From positions 1 through 36,354 of the forward strand of contig NZ_JALLGL010000029.1 in assembly GCF_023072675.1 (NCBI RefSeq): 36,354 bases of DNA, given 5' to 3'. Both the position numbers and the translations under genes were made by a program. Source of the DNA: Streptomyces sp. XM83C. Lineage in GTDB: Bacteria; Actinomycetota; Actinomycetes; Streptomycetales; Streptomycetaceae. Under the pieces are notes generated by a model, which did no database searches, was not told where the DNA came from, and was given only the letters and a program-made list of their open reading frames with translations. Positions 22,282 through 30,566 of the stretch are shown here, one piece after another; the stretch's first letter is position 1, and each line of letters begins with the position of its first letter.

Positions 22282-23927
22282 GTGAGGTCCCCCTCGTCAT
22301 CGGCCCCGGGGCGGGCCTTGTCGTCGATCAGGTAGGTGAACTTCTCGGGGTGGCGCGTGAACTCGGTGGGGTCTGCGCCCTCGGGCAGGCCCTTGCGCAG
22401 GCCCTCCCAGAAGGACTCCACCCACAGGCCGGGCGGCCGGTCGTCCTTCTGGACCTCCTCGCCCCTGGCCCTGGCCTCCTCCCGCTGCCGCGCCTCGTGC
22501 TCCTCCCAGATGGTGGGGCGGCCTTCGCGCTTGGCCTCGGCCTCCTCGCGGAGCTGTTCGGCGATGCGCTCGCTGAGGGAGGTCTGGATCTTGCGGCGGC
22601 GCTGCGGGAGGCCCTTGTCGGTCCACTCGGTGACGATGGGCACCTCGTCGTCGAGGGAGAGGTCGGCCGGGATGCGCGGATTGGTGGGCCGGCGGCGCTT
22701 CGGCGGGCGCTTGGGGCCCTCGACGCCGTCGGTGTCGGCGATCGGCAGCGAGGTGGCGCCGATGCCGTGCGCGTAGCCGGGCGCGGGGTCGCTGGTGACC
22801 ATCTCGCGGGGGACTACCAGGACGGCCTTGGTGCCGCCGTACGCGGAGGGCCGCAGCGAGATCTGCATCTTGTACGTGGTGCACAGACGGCCGACGACGG
22901 CGAGGCCGAGCCGCGGGGCCTCGCTGATGGCCTGGAGGTCCTCGGCCCGCTTGGCCTGCTCGATGAGTTCCTCCAGGCGCAGCCGGGCCTCTTCGGTGAG
23001 GCTGACGCCGGAGTCCTCGATCTCGATGGCGATGCCGGTCTGCACCTCGGTGGCGGTCACATGGACCTTGGTGGTCGGCGGCGAGTAGCGGGTGGCGTTG
23101 TCGAGGAGTTCCGCGCAGGCGTGGATGACGGGCTCGACGGAGATGCCGCGGATGTTGACCTTGGCGATGTTGTCGAGGGAGATGCGCGGGTACTCCAGGA
23201 TGCGCGACATGGCGCCGCGCAGCACGCTGTACAGCGGCACGGGCAGCGGCCACTGGCGGCCGGGCCGGCCGCCGCCGAGGACGGCGACGGAGTCGGCGAG
23301 GCGGCCGATCATCGCGGTGCCGTGGTCGATGCGCAGCAGGTCGTCGAAGACCTCGGGGTTGCGTCCGTGGTCCTCCTCCATCTCGCGGAGTTCCTTGGCC
23401 TGCTGGTGGACGATGGCCTGGACGCGGCGGGCGACGCTGACGAAGGAGCGCTGCGAGGAATCCCGCAGGGCCTCCTCGAACTCGATGAGCCGCAGCGCGG
23501 ACTTGATGACTTCGAGCTGTGTCTTGGACAGCGCCCGGAAGTGTGGATTCTCCAGGGAGAGTTGACGCAGTACCTCTCGCGGGGAGTGTCCCTGGTGCAT
23601 CCGGTCGATGGCGGCGGGCAGATGCTCCTTGGCGAGGCGCCGGTTCTCCTCCTCGTGGCCGGCGACGCGCTGTTCGAGGTACGCCGTGCGCCGGACGTGC
23701 TCGGCGCGGGCCGACCGCAGCAGCCGGCCTCGCCGCACCGCCTCGCAGGCCGTCGCGAGCACGAGCAGCGTGGCGACGGCCCCGCACAGGCCGACGGCGG
23801 TCCGGGCCGGCTGCGCCACCAGGGCGACGGCGGCTCCGGTCGCCGCGGCCGTCGCTATGGCGGGCAGCAACAGCACGCTCGCGTCGGGGAGTTCGCGGCG
23901 ACCAGGAGGGGATTGGACTCTCACCAT
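22278..23927 (-). CDS. rarA: Conservon sensor histidine-kinase-like protein (CvnA family)
   Basis: The 549-residue product begins with two hydrophobic helices (about 16-38 and 42-63), then a charged helical stretch, a dimerisation-like region with RIDHGTAMIGRLAD (His202) and a HATPase-type domain with HACAELLDNATRY (N-box, Asn277), EDSGVS (weak G1) and RLGLAVVGRL (G2-like). It resembles nitrate/sulfonate-sensor kinases but has lost parts of the ATP-binding glycine motifs, so kinase activity is uncertain. The last 170 residues are charged and disordered-looking. ATG 23927 follows GAGGG at five bases. It is the first gene of the five-gene operon; in S. coelicolor the corresponding rarA mutants enhance aerial mycelium and pigment production. 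Confidence 0.92.
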   Translation of the reverse strand: MVRVQSPPGRRELPDASVLLLPAIATAAATGAAVALVAQPARTAVGLCGAVATLLVLATACEAVRRGRLLRSARAEHVRRTAYLEQRVAGHEEENRRLAKEHLPAAIDRMHQGHSPREVLRQLSLENPHFRALSKTQLEVIKSALRLIEFEEALRDSSQRSFVSVARRVQAIVHQQAKELREMEEDHGRNPEVFDDLLRIDHGTAMIGRLADSVAVLGGGRPGRQWPLPVPLYSVLRGAMSRILEYPRISLDNIAKVNIRGISVEPVIHACAELLDNATRYSPPTTKVHVTATEVQTGIAIEIEDSGVSLTEEARLRLEELIEQAKRAEDLQAISEAPRLGLAVVGRLCTTYKMQISLRPSAYGGTKAVLVVPREMVTSDPAPGYAHGIGATSLPIADTDGVEGPKRPPKRRRPTNPRIPADLSLDDEVPIVTEWTDKGLPQRRRKIQTSLSERIAEQLREEAEAKREGRPTIWEEHEARQREEARARGEEVQKDDRPPGLWVESFWEGLRKGLPEGADPTEFTRHPEKFTYLIDDKARPGADDEGDLT

Positions 23928-24139
23928 GTGAACCCTCTGGGATCTTCGGAAGATTTAGGGAACAAGTGCCCGAATACATCTCAACTCGGTGCGCTGCGGG
24001 CGAGCTTAGTCCGACCGGATCATCGCCGTGTCATATTCGGGAACCGCCTGAAACGGCCGCGACGCAGGAGTACGCTCGGCTCCATTTGCACGCTGCGACT
24101 CCGTTCGCACACGGTGCGTCACGACGTACGGGCATACGA
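23928..24139 (-). promoter_or_regulatory. Upstream region of the rar conservon operon
   Basis: This gap holds the promoter region of rarA and no gene. It is less GC-rich than its surroundings, especially 23940-24110. A perfect inverted repeat ATCTTC-G-GAAGAT (23942-23954) lies 15 bases upstream of the rarA start codon and could be an operator or an mRNA hairpin near the ribosome site. I cannot name a -10/-35 pair. Confidence 0.45.
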
Positions 24140-24169
24140 AAGCCGGTCACCGTGCGGGGTGACCGGCTT
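24140..24169 (-). terminator. Hairpin terminator after the Ski2-like helicase gene
   Basis: The 12-base arms AAGCCGGTCACC (24140-24151) and GGTGACCGGCTT (24158-24169) are perfectly complementary around a 6-base loop. Read leftward, the stem is followed by TTCG. It lies 101 bases past the helicase stop and protects the rarA promoter from read-through. Confidence 0.75.
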
Positions 24170-24270
24170 CGTGCGAGGTTGCCGCCGGGACGGTGAGCGG
24201 GCGCGGCCGGCTCCGCCGCCCTGTCGCCGGGCGGCGGGCTCGGTCCGCCCGCCGGCCGGGGCGGGCCGCG

Positions 24271-27078
24271 TCAGCCGACGGACGAGTAGGCGACCACGCC
24301 GCGCAGCAGTTCCTCGACGGCCTTGCGCGCGGCCTTCGGCACCGTGGAGCCCTCGGCGGGGGCCGCCGCCTGGATCTGCCCGAGCACGTCGATGACCTGC
24401 TTGCACCAGCGCACGAAGTCGCCGGCGGGCATCTCCGCCTCGCGCAGCACCTCGTCGAGGCCCTTGCCGGACGCCCACATGTACGCGGCCCAGGCGAAGC
24501 CCAGGTCGGGTTCGCGCTGGCCGACGCCCTCGGTCTGGTTGATACGGAACTCCTCCTCCAGGGCGTCGAGCCGGCCCCAGATCCGCACCATCTCGCCGAG
24601 CGCGGCCTTCGCCTTGCCGGAGGGCAGCTTCGGCGCCATGGCGTCGTCGCCGACGCGGGCCTCGTACACCAGCGCCGAGACGCACGCGGCGAGTTCGGCC
24701 GGGTTCAGGCCCTCCCACACGCCGGCTCTGAGGCATTCGCTGGCGAGCAGGTCGAGTTCGCCGTAGAGCCGGGCGAGCCGCCTGCCGTGCTCGGTGACCT
24801 CGTCGGCACGCAGATAGTCCAGCTCGGTCAGGAGCGCCACGATCCGGTCGAAGGTGCGCGCGATGGTGTTGGTGCGTCCTTCGATACGGCGCTCCAGCTG
24901 GCTGGTGTCGCGCAGCAGCCGGTAGTAGCGCTCGGCCCAGCGGGCGTGGTCCTCACGGTCGCTGCAACCGTGGCAGGGGTGGGCGCGCAGGGCCTTGCGC
25001 AGGCGGGCGATCTCCCGGTCGTCGGCCGCCTCGGCACGCCGTTTGCGGTGCCGCTCGGGCGGGATGTGCCCGGCCTTGGTGCGCAGCGCCGACGCGAGAT
25101 CGCGGCGGGACTGCGGGGAGCGCGGGTTGAAGGACTTCGGAATGCGCATCCGCTCCAGCGGTTCGACCGGCACGGGGAAGTCGACCGACGCGAGCCGCTT
25201 GACCTGCCGTTCGGCGGTGAGCACCAGCGGGCGGGGCCCGTCGTGGTGGTCGAAGCCGCGGTGGTTGTTGGAGCGGCCGGCGGGCAGACCGGGGTCGAGG
25301 ACCAGGGCGAGCCCCGCGTATTTGCCGGTGGGCACGTGGATGATGTCGCCCGGTTTGAGGCGTTCCAGCGCGACCGCGGCTTCCGCGCGCCGCTGGACGG
25401 CGCCGCGACGGGCCAGCTCGGTCTCGCGGTCCTTCAGTTCGCGGCGCAGCCGCGCGTACTCCTCGAAGTCGCCGAGGTGGCAGGTCATGGACGCCTTGTA
25501 GCCGGCGAGGCCCTCCTCGTTGCGCTGCACCTGCCGGGAGATGCCGACGACGGATCTGTCGGCCTGGAACTGCGCGAAGGACGTCTCCAGCAGCTCCCGC
25601 GAGCGGTGCCGGCCGAACTGCTCGACCAGGTTGACCGCCATGTTGTACGACGGCTTGAAGCTGGAGCGCAGCGGATAGGTGCGGGTGCCGGCGAGGCCCG
25701 CGAGGTGCTCGGGGCTCATGCCGCGCTGCCACAGCACCACGGCGTGGCCCTCGACGTCGATGCCGCGCCGGCCGGCGCGCCCGGTGAGCTGGGTGTACTC
25801 GCCGGGGGTGATGTCGGCGTGCTGCTCGCCGTTCCACTTGACGAGCTTCTCCAGCACCACGGAGCGGGCGGGCATGTTGATGCCGAGCGCGAGGGTCTCG
25901 GTGGCGAAGACAGCCTTCACCAGGCCGCGCACGAAGAGTTCCTCCACGACCTCCTTGAAGGTGGGCAACATGCCCGCGTGGTGGGCGGCGATGCCCCGCT
26001 CCAGGCCTTCCAGCCACTCGTAGTAGCCGAGGACGTGCAGGTCCTCGCGGGGGATGGCGGCGGTGCGCTCCTCGACGAGGGCGCGGACCTGTTCGCGGGC
26101 GGTGTCGTCGTTGAGTCTGAGGCCCGCGTACAGGCACTGCTGGACGGCGGCCTCGCAGCCGGCGCGGCTGAAGATGAACGTGATGGCGGGCAGCAGGCCT
26201 TCGGCGTCGAGGCGTTCGATGACCTCGGGGCGGCCGGGCGTCCAGGTCCGCGAGCGCTGGCGGCGCTCCCGCTCCCGGTCGGCCTCGCGCATGGCCCGGC
26301 CGCGCCTGCGGTCCTGGTAGGAGGGGCGGGTGGACTCCATGCGGGCCAGCCGGGTCAGGTCGGGGTTGACGGCCCTGCGGTGGCCCTCGCCCTCCTCGAA
26401 CAGGTCGTACATCCGCCGCCCGGCGAGCACGTGCTGGAACAGCGGGACCGGGCGGTGCTCGGAGACGATCACCTCGGTGTCGCCGCGGACGGTGTCCAGC
26501 CAGTCGCCGAACTCCTCGGCGTTGGAGACGGTCGCGGAGAGCGACACGAGCGTCACCGACTCGGGCAGGTGGATGATCACCTCCTCCCATACGGCGCCGC
26601 GGAAGCGGTCGGAGAGGTAGTGCACCTCGTCCATGACCACATAGCCGAGGCCGAGCAGCGTCTGGGACCCGGCGTACAGCATGTTCCGCAGGACCTCGGT
26701 GGTCATCACGACCACGGGGGCGTCGGAGTTGACGCTGTTGTCGCCGGTGAGGAGTCCGACCTTCTCCGTGCCGTAGCGGCGGCACAGGTCGGCGTACTTC
26801 TGGTTGGACAGCGCCTTGATGGGCGTCGTGTAGAAGCACTTCTTGCCCTGCCGCAGGGCGAGGTGGACGGCGAACTCGCCGACGATCGTCTTGCCGGAGC
26901 CGGTGGGCGCCGCGACCAGCACGCCCTTGCCCGCTTCGAGCGCCTGGCAGGCCTCGATCTGGAAGGGGTCGAGGCCGAAGTCGTACATCTCGCGGAAGGA
27001 CGCGAGCGCGGTGGCCTGCTCGGCAGCGCGCCTGCGGGCTGCCGCGTACCGCTCGGCCGGTGAGAGGTCCTCTGTCAT
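24271..27078 (-). CDS. Ski2/Mtr4-like (HelY) DExH RNA helicase
   Basis: The 935-residue product has the superfamily 2 helicase core. Motif I is APTGSGKT (57-64), motif Ia TTPIKALSNQK, motif II DEVH (150-153), motif III SLSAT with VSNAEEF, and motif VI QLTGRAGRRGID. Beyond the two RecA domains come winged-helix and arch-like regions and a long C-terminal helical domain with a CHGC motif. The GTG/ATG choice is settled by ATG 27078, just before the conserved N-terminus. This is the actinobacterial HelY type, thought to act in RNA processing or decay, perhaps with exonucleases such as PNPase. It lies downstream of tatC beyond a terminator, so it likely has its own promoter. Confidence 0.92.
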   Translation of the reverse strand: MTEDLSPAERYAAARRRAAEQATALASFREMYDFGLDPFQIEACQALEAGKGVLVAAPTGSGKTIVGEFAVHLALRQGKKCFYTTPIKALSNQKYADLCRRYGTEKVGLLTGDNSVNSDAPVVVMTTEVLRNMLYAGSQTLLGLGYVVMDEVHYLSDRFRGAVWEEVIIHLPESVTLVSLSATVSNAEEFGDWLDTVRGDTEVIVSEHRPVPLFQHVLAGRRMYDLFEEGEGHRRAVNPDLTRLARMESTRPSYQDRRRGRAMREADRERERRQRSRTWTPGRPEVIERLDAEGLLPAITFIFSRAGCEAAVQQCLYAGLRLNDDTAREQVRALVEERTAAIPREDLHVLGYYEWLEGLERGIAAHHAGMLPTFKEVVEELFVRGLVKAVFATETLALGINMPARSVVLEKLVKWNGEQHADITPGEYTQLTGRAGRRGIDVEGHAVVLWQRGMSPEHLAGLAGTRTYPLRSSFKPSYNMAVNLVEQFGRHRSRELLETSFAQFQADRSVVGISRQVQRNEEGLAGYKASMTCHLGDFEEYARLRRELKDRETELARRGAVQRRAEAAVALERLKPGDIIHVPTGKYAGLALVLDPGLPAGRSNNHRGFDHHDGPRPLVLTAERQVKRLASVDFPVPVEPLERMRIPKSFNPRSPQSRRDLASALRTKAGHIPPERHRKRRAEAADDREIARLRKALRAHPCHGCSDREDHARWAERYYRLLRDTSQLERRIEGRTNTIARTFDRIVALLTELDYLRADEVTEHGRRLARLYGELDLLASECLRAGVWEGLNPAELAACVSALVYEARVGDDAMAPKLPSGKAKAALGEMVRIWGRLDALEEEFRINQTEGVGQREPDLGFAWAAYMWASGKGLDEVLREAEMPAGDFVRWCKQVIDVLGQIQAAAPAEGSTVPKAARKAVEELLRGVVAYSSVG

Positions 27079-27134
27079 CGTGCTTTCGAGCGTACCGGGC
27101 CCCACTGACAACAGGACGATCATTATCCGGATCA

Positions 27135-27237
27135 CCCGCCCGGTGAACGGGCGGGGCAGTGGGGCCTCTCCCGCCCGGGCTCGCTCCGCCGGGGCCGGCC
27201 GGGCGCGCAGGCGCGTCGCTCGGCCGGCCCGAGCCCG
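27135..27237 (-). terminator. Two hairpins between tatC and the helicase gene
   Basis: A large stem pairs CGGGCTCG (27176-27183) with CGAGCCCG (27230-27237), and inside it GGCCGGCCG (27193-27201) with CGGCCGGCC (27221-27229). A second stem pairs CCCGCCCG (27135-27142) with CGGGCGGG (27148-27155). Read leftward these lie 117-219 bases past the tatC stop and 57 or more bases upstream of the helicase start, and probably end the tat transcript. Confidence 0.65.
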
Positions 27238-27353
27238 CACAGGCCCGCAGGGCGGGCCTCCGTCCCCGGACCGGTGCACGGGGCGGGCGCCCCGGGAAAG
27301 CAGCCGGGACGGGCAGCTCAGCGCCGCCCGCCCCGGTCGTCCCCAGCGGTGTC

Positions 27354-28298
27354 TCAGGTCGCGTCGTCGTAGCCGTTCACCCGGTCCCGGCTCGTCTGCT
27401 CCGGCAGGGCACGGTTCGCGGTCACGGGCTCGACCTCGCCGATGTCCTCGGGGGTCAGGTCCAGCTCGGAGGCCTCGTCGTCGGCGGGGCCGGCGGCCTC
27501 GCGGAGTCTGCGGCGCCGGTCGTTGAGGAGCGCGAAGACCACCGCGCCGAAGTACAGCACCCAGATCGGCGCCGCGAGGGCGATCATCGTCAGCGGGTCC
27601 GTGCTCGGGGTCGCGACCGCGGCGAACACCGTGATGCCCAGGATCATCCCGCGCCACCAGCCGAGCATCCGCCTGCCCGACAGCACCCCGGTGAGGTTGA
27701 GCATGACCAGCAACAGCGGCAGCTCGAACGAGAGGCCGAAGACGACGACCATGCGCGTGACGAGATCGAGCAGTTCGTCGAGCGGCAGCAGGTTGTCGGC
27801 GTTGTCCGGGGTGAACTCCAGCAGCACACGCGCAGCGGCGGGCAGCACCGCATAGGCGACGAACGCGCCGCCGAGGAAGAGGGGCACACCGCTGGCGACG
27901 AACGCGTACGCGTACCTCTTCTCGTGCCGGTGCAGGCCCGGGGCGACGAAGGCCCACAGCTGGTAGAGCCAGATCGGGCTGGCCAGCACCACGCCCGCCA
28001 TCAGCGAGACCTTCAGCGCCAGCGTGAACGGGGCCAGCAGACCGTTGACGGTGATCCGGGCACAGGTCTCGTCCTTGACCTTGGCCAGTTCCTCGAAGGA
28101 CTTCGCGCAGCCGACCGAGTCGAGGATCGGCTTGGTGAAGATGTTGATGATGTCCTGGTAGAAGAAGGCGGCCACGATCGTGACGACGATGATGGCCAGG
28201 ACCGCCTTGGCGAGCCGGTTGCGGAGCTCACGAAGGTGTTCCGCGAGCGGCATCCGCCCCTCGGGGTCCTTCTCCTTTTTGCGGGCAGGCTTCAGCAA
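27354..28298 (-). CDS. tatC: Sec-independent (Tat) translocase subunit TatC
   Basis: The 314-residue product is a six-helix TatC. The conserved N-terminus is MPLAEHLRELRNRL (about 16-29), which contains the glutamate implicated in twin-arginine signal recognition. After the helices, ATPSTDPLTMIALAAPIWVLYFGAVVFAL marks the family C-terminal part. A charged cytoplasmic tail of about 60 residues follows, longer than in E. coli but usual in actinobacteria. Start TTG 28298 gives the N-terminus seen in other streptomycetes; a Met 14 codons on is the alternative. It follows tatA by 47 bases as an operon. TatC binds folded, twin-arginine precursors for export; Streptomyces uses this route for many enzymes and lipoproteins. 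No tatB gene is in the window. Confidence 0.95.
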   Translation of the reverse strand: MLKPARKKEKDPEGRMPLAEHLRELRNRLAKAVLAIIVVTIVAAFFYQDIINIFTKPILDSVGCAKSFEELAKVKDETCARITVNGLLAPFTLALKVSLMAGVVLASPIWLYQLWAFVAPGLHRHEKRYAYAFVASGVPLFLGGAFVAYAVLPAAARVLLEFTPDNADNLLPLDELLDLVTRMVVVFGLSFELPLLLVMLNLTGVLSGRRMLGWWRGMILGITVFAAVATPSTDPLTMIALAAPIWVLYFGAVVFALLNDRRRRLREAAGPADDEASELDLTPEDIGEVEPVTANRALPEQTSRDRVNGYDDAT

Positions 28299-28345
28299 CC
28301 CACGTTCCCATCTCGTACGGCGGGCCGGAGGTCACCGGCCCCGCG

Positions 28346-28627
28346 TCAGCGCTTGGTCGTGTCCGTCGGCTCGGCGACCGGGCGCGAGCTGGTCACGTCG
28401 CCGGGGGCGGCCTGGATGGTGCGCTGCACCGGCGGCTGCTCGCCGGTGGTGGGGGTCTGGGCGGAGGTACTGTTGCCCTCCTCCTTCATCGCCTTGGCCT
28501 CGCTCTTGAGGATGCGCGCGGACTTGCCGAGAGAGCGGGCCATGTCCGGAAGCTTCTTCGCGCCGAACAGCAGCACGATGACGACGAGGATGAGAATGAT
28601 CTCGGGGGCTCCGAGCCTTCCGAACAT
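28346..28627 (-). CDS. tatA: Tat translocase pore subunit TatA
   Basis: The 93-residue product has one N-terminal membrane helix ([20 protein letters not shown], about 8-27) followed by the amphipathic helix [23 protein letters not shown] and a polar, Thr/Pro-rich tail. The FGAKKLP hinge motif is characteristic. TatA subunits assemble on the TatBC-precursor complex to let folded proteins through. The ATG at 28627 has AGAAGG nine bases upstream. It is the first gene of a tatA-tatC unit; the promoter must lie in 28628-28909. Confidence 0.95.
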   Translation of the reverse strand: MFGRLGAPEIILILVVIVLLFGAKKLPDMARSLGKSARILKSEAKAMKEEGNSTSAQTPTTGEQPPVQRTIQAAPGDVTSSRPVAEPTDTTKR

Positions 28628-28909
28628 AAGTCTTTACCTTCTCACCGAGGCGGCTGGGTGGGATGCTGTCCGACCGGCCGGACATATGTCCGATCAATCG
28701 TGCGTACAGCGATCGTAACGCCCGGGGGTGAACGCGAGGCAATCCCCGTGCGTCTTCCCGGTCAGCGGTACGGGCCTCGTTCTCCGCACCGCGATCAGCG
28801 TACCCGCCGCAAGCTGGCACGTGACAGGGCGAACCGGCCCAAAACGGCCGGTGCGCGGTGACTCACAGCGGCACCGAAGCCGGTTCGCCGCGCATTCACG
28901 CAACCCGGC
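28628..28909. other. Intergenic region upstream of tatA
   Basis: This 282-base stretch holds the leftward promoter region of tatA and the 3' flank of the small membrane protein gene. Composition falls near 28680-28720 (around tatgtccgatcaatcgtgcg), where a promoter is most likely. I see no gene and no strong hairpin. Confidence 0.4.
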
Positions 28910-29104
28910 TCACAGCGAGTCGACCGCCTTGGCCACGCTCACCGAGGCCCGCTCCAGGTCCTCCGCGGCCCGGTTGATACGGCGCGCGGAGTCGGCGACC
29001 TGACGGCCGAGGCGCTGCGCCTCCAGGAAGACCCGCACGGCGAGCACACCGAGAACGGCGAGACCCAGGAAACCCACAGCTACCGCGAACATCGGCCAGA
29101 ACAT
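28910..29104 (-). CDS. Small single-helix membrane protein, unknown function
   Basis: The 64-residue product has one membrane helix (about residues 5-27; MFAVAVGFLGLAVLGVLAVRVFLEA) followed by a hydrophilic amphipathic helix (QRLGRQVADSARRINRAAEDLERASVSVAKAVDSL) with a heptad-like pattern. It should be anchored in the membrane with the helix in the cytoplasm, the same topology as TatA/B, but without their hinge motif. I do not recognise a family. It lies between the zinc-ribbon gene and tatA, all leftward. Whether it belongs to the Tat system is unknown. Confidence 0.8.
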   Translation of the reverse strand: MFWPMFAVAVGFLGLAVLGVLAVRVFLEAQRLGRQVADSARRINRAAEDLERASVSVAKAVDSL

Positions 29105-29173
29105 GCCGCTGAGCCTAGACCCTCGGCGCCCGCGGTCCGCAGCCGCCTCGGCGCACCGCGGGCGCCGCCCGCC

Positions 29174-29467
29174 TCACAGCGTGGAGTGCAGCTTCAGTGT
29201 GCGCACGCCGCCGCCGGTGAGCAGTTCCACGATCCGCTCCCCCGCCGGCTTGCGGACGGCGGCCCCGCACTCGGGGCAGGTGAAGGAGTAGAAGGTGGTA
29301 CGGCTGCTGGCGCCGATGGCCAGCCGCAGCGCGCCGGCCGCCAGTTCGAAGCGGCCCCGGCAGTCGGGGCAGCCCGCCCTGAAGACCACCGGTGCCACGC
29401 TGCGCATGCCCGCGAACGCGGTCGCCACCGACATGCCCTGCACACCCGACGACGCCGACTCGCTCAC
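29174..29467 (-). CDS. Small zinc-ribbon-like protein, unknown function
   Basis: The 97-residue product has two Cys pairs, CPDC (33-36) and CPEC (64-67), which together suggest one zinc ribbon with an intervening 27-residue beta-rich segment (FELAAGALRLAIGASSRTTFYSFTC). The end VELLTGGGVRTLKLHSTL looks like an amphipathic tail. No catalytic motif is visible. The GTG at 29467 is preceded by GAGGGG; a Met at residue 12 is an alternative start. It follows pafC by 54 bases in the same direction and could be in that operon. Function unknown. Confidence 0.8.
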   Translation of the reverse strand: MSESASSGVQGMSVATAFAGMRSVAPVVFRAGCPDCRGRFELAAGALRLAIGASSRTTFYSFTCPECGAAVRKPAGERIVELLTGGGVRTLKLHSTL

Positions 29468-29521
29468 AGCCCTGCCCCTCTTTCCTCTGCTCGTCCGCCT
29501 CCGCGCCCCACGTCCGGGGCC

Positions 29522-30547
29522 TCACACCGCCGCCGTGCCCGCTCCGCCCGCGGCACGGGCCGCCGCCTCGTCCTCGTACGCCGCGAGCGCCTCGCGGGCC
29601 GCGCGGCGGGCGCTCTCGGCCAGCTCGGGCGGGGAGACGATACGGCCGTCCCGGCCCAGGCGCAGCGCCAGCCGCCGCAGGGAGGCCGGGTCGGGGGTGC
29701 GCAGGGTGATGCGCAGACCGCCGTCCTCCAGCTCCTCCGCGCTGTCGTGCGGGTAGTACTCGGCGACCCAGCGCCCGCCCGGGCCGACCTCGACGACGAC
29801 CTCCGGGTCCTCGGCCGCCGGCTGCACCAGCGCCTCGGACAGGTCGCGCAGCTCGATCTCGGGCGGCGCGGACGGCTCGTCGAGGATCTTGATCTCGGCG
29901 ACCCGGTCGAGCCGGAACGTGCGCCGCGCCTCGGAGCGCCGGCACCAGGCCTCGACATAGGTGTGGCCGACGCTGACCAGGCGGATCGGGTCGATCTCCC
30001 GCTCGGTGACCTCGTCGCGGGCCGGGGAGTAGTAGCGGATCCACAGTCGGCGCCGCTCGGAGATGGCCCGGTCGACGTCGGCGAAGACACCGCCCTCGGA
30101 CTCGAAGGTGACCGACAGCCGGGAGCTGGCGCCGGCGGCCTCCCCGGCCGCGGCCTCCACCTTGGCGGTGGCCCGCAGCAGGGCCTGCCGGTCGCTCTCC
30201 CGCAGCCCCGGCAGCGTGGCCACGGCCCGCGCGGCGACGAGCAGCGCGGTCGCCTCGTCGGCGGCGAGCCTGAGCGGCTCGGCGGCGTCGGCGCCGAGCG
30301 CGGCCGGGTTGTGCCACCAGATCCGCTCGCCGTCGGTGTCGATGTCGAGCAGATCGCCGCCGCGGAAGCTGGTGCCGCACATGGGCAGCACATCGAGGTC
30401 GGAGACCAGCTCGTCCTCGCTGATCCCGAACGCGCGCGCCACGTCCTCGATGCGTGCTCCGGGGCGCTCCCTGAGGTAGGTCACCAGGGAGAGCATCCGC
30501 CGGGTCTGGTCGATGGCGCTGGTGGGCCTGACCGGTCTGCCTGCCAC
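29522..30547 (-). CDS. pafC: WYL-domain transcription regulator PafC
   Basis: The 341-residue product has an N-terminal winged helix-turn-helix (about 10-65; TRRMLSLVTYLRERPGARIEDVARAFGISEDELVSDLDVL) and a WYL-type ligand-binding domain (about 155-245; ERRRLWIRYYSPARDEVTEREIDPIRLVSVGHTYVEAWCRRSEARRTFRLDRV) with the WCX extension after it. In mycobacteria PafB and PafC form a heterodimer that activates the LexA-independent DNA-damage response; they do not act in pupylation despite the name. The GTG at 30547 lies 19 bases after pafB, so they form one operon. Confidence 0.93.
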   Translation of the reverse strand: MAGRPVRPTSAIDQTRRMLSLVTYLRERPGARIEDVARAFGISEDELVSDLDVLPMCGTSFRGGDLLDIDTDGERIWWHNPAALGADAAEPLRLAADEATALLVAARAVATLPGLRESDRQALLRATAKVEAAAGEAAGASSRLSVTFESEGGVFADVDRAISERRRLWIRYYSPARDEVTEREIDPIRLVSVGHTYVEAWCRRSEARRTFRLDRVAEIKILDEPSAPPEIELRDLSEALVQPAAEDPEVVVEVGPGGRWVAEYYPHDSAEELEDGGLRITLRTPDPASLRRLALRLGRDGRIVSPPELAESARRAAREALAAYEDEAAARAAGGAGTAAV

Positions 30548-30566
30548 TGTGTCGCTCCGCTCCCCC

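Noticed and set aside
24193-27063. 956-residue plus-strand open frame
   Set aside because: It is the antisense shadow of the Ski2-like helicase, whose motifs are clear on the other strand.
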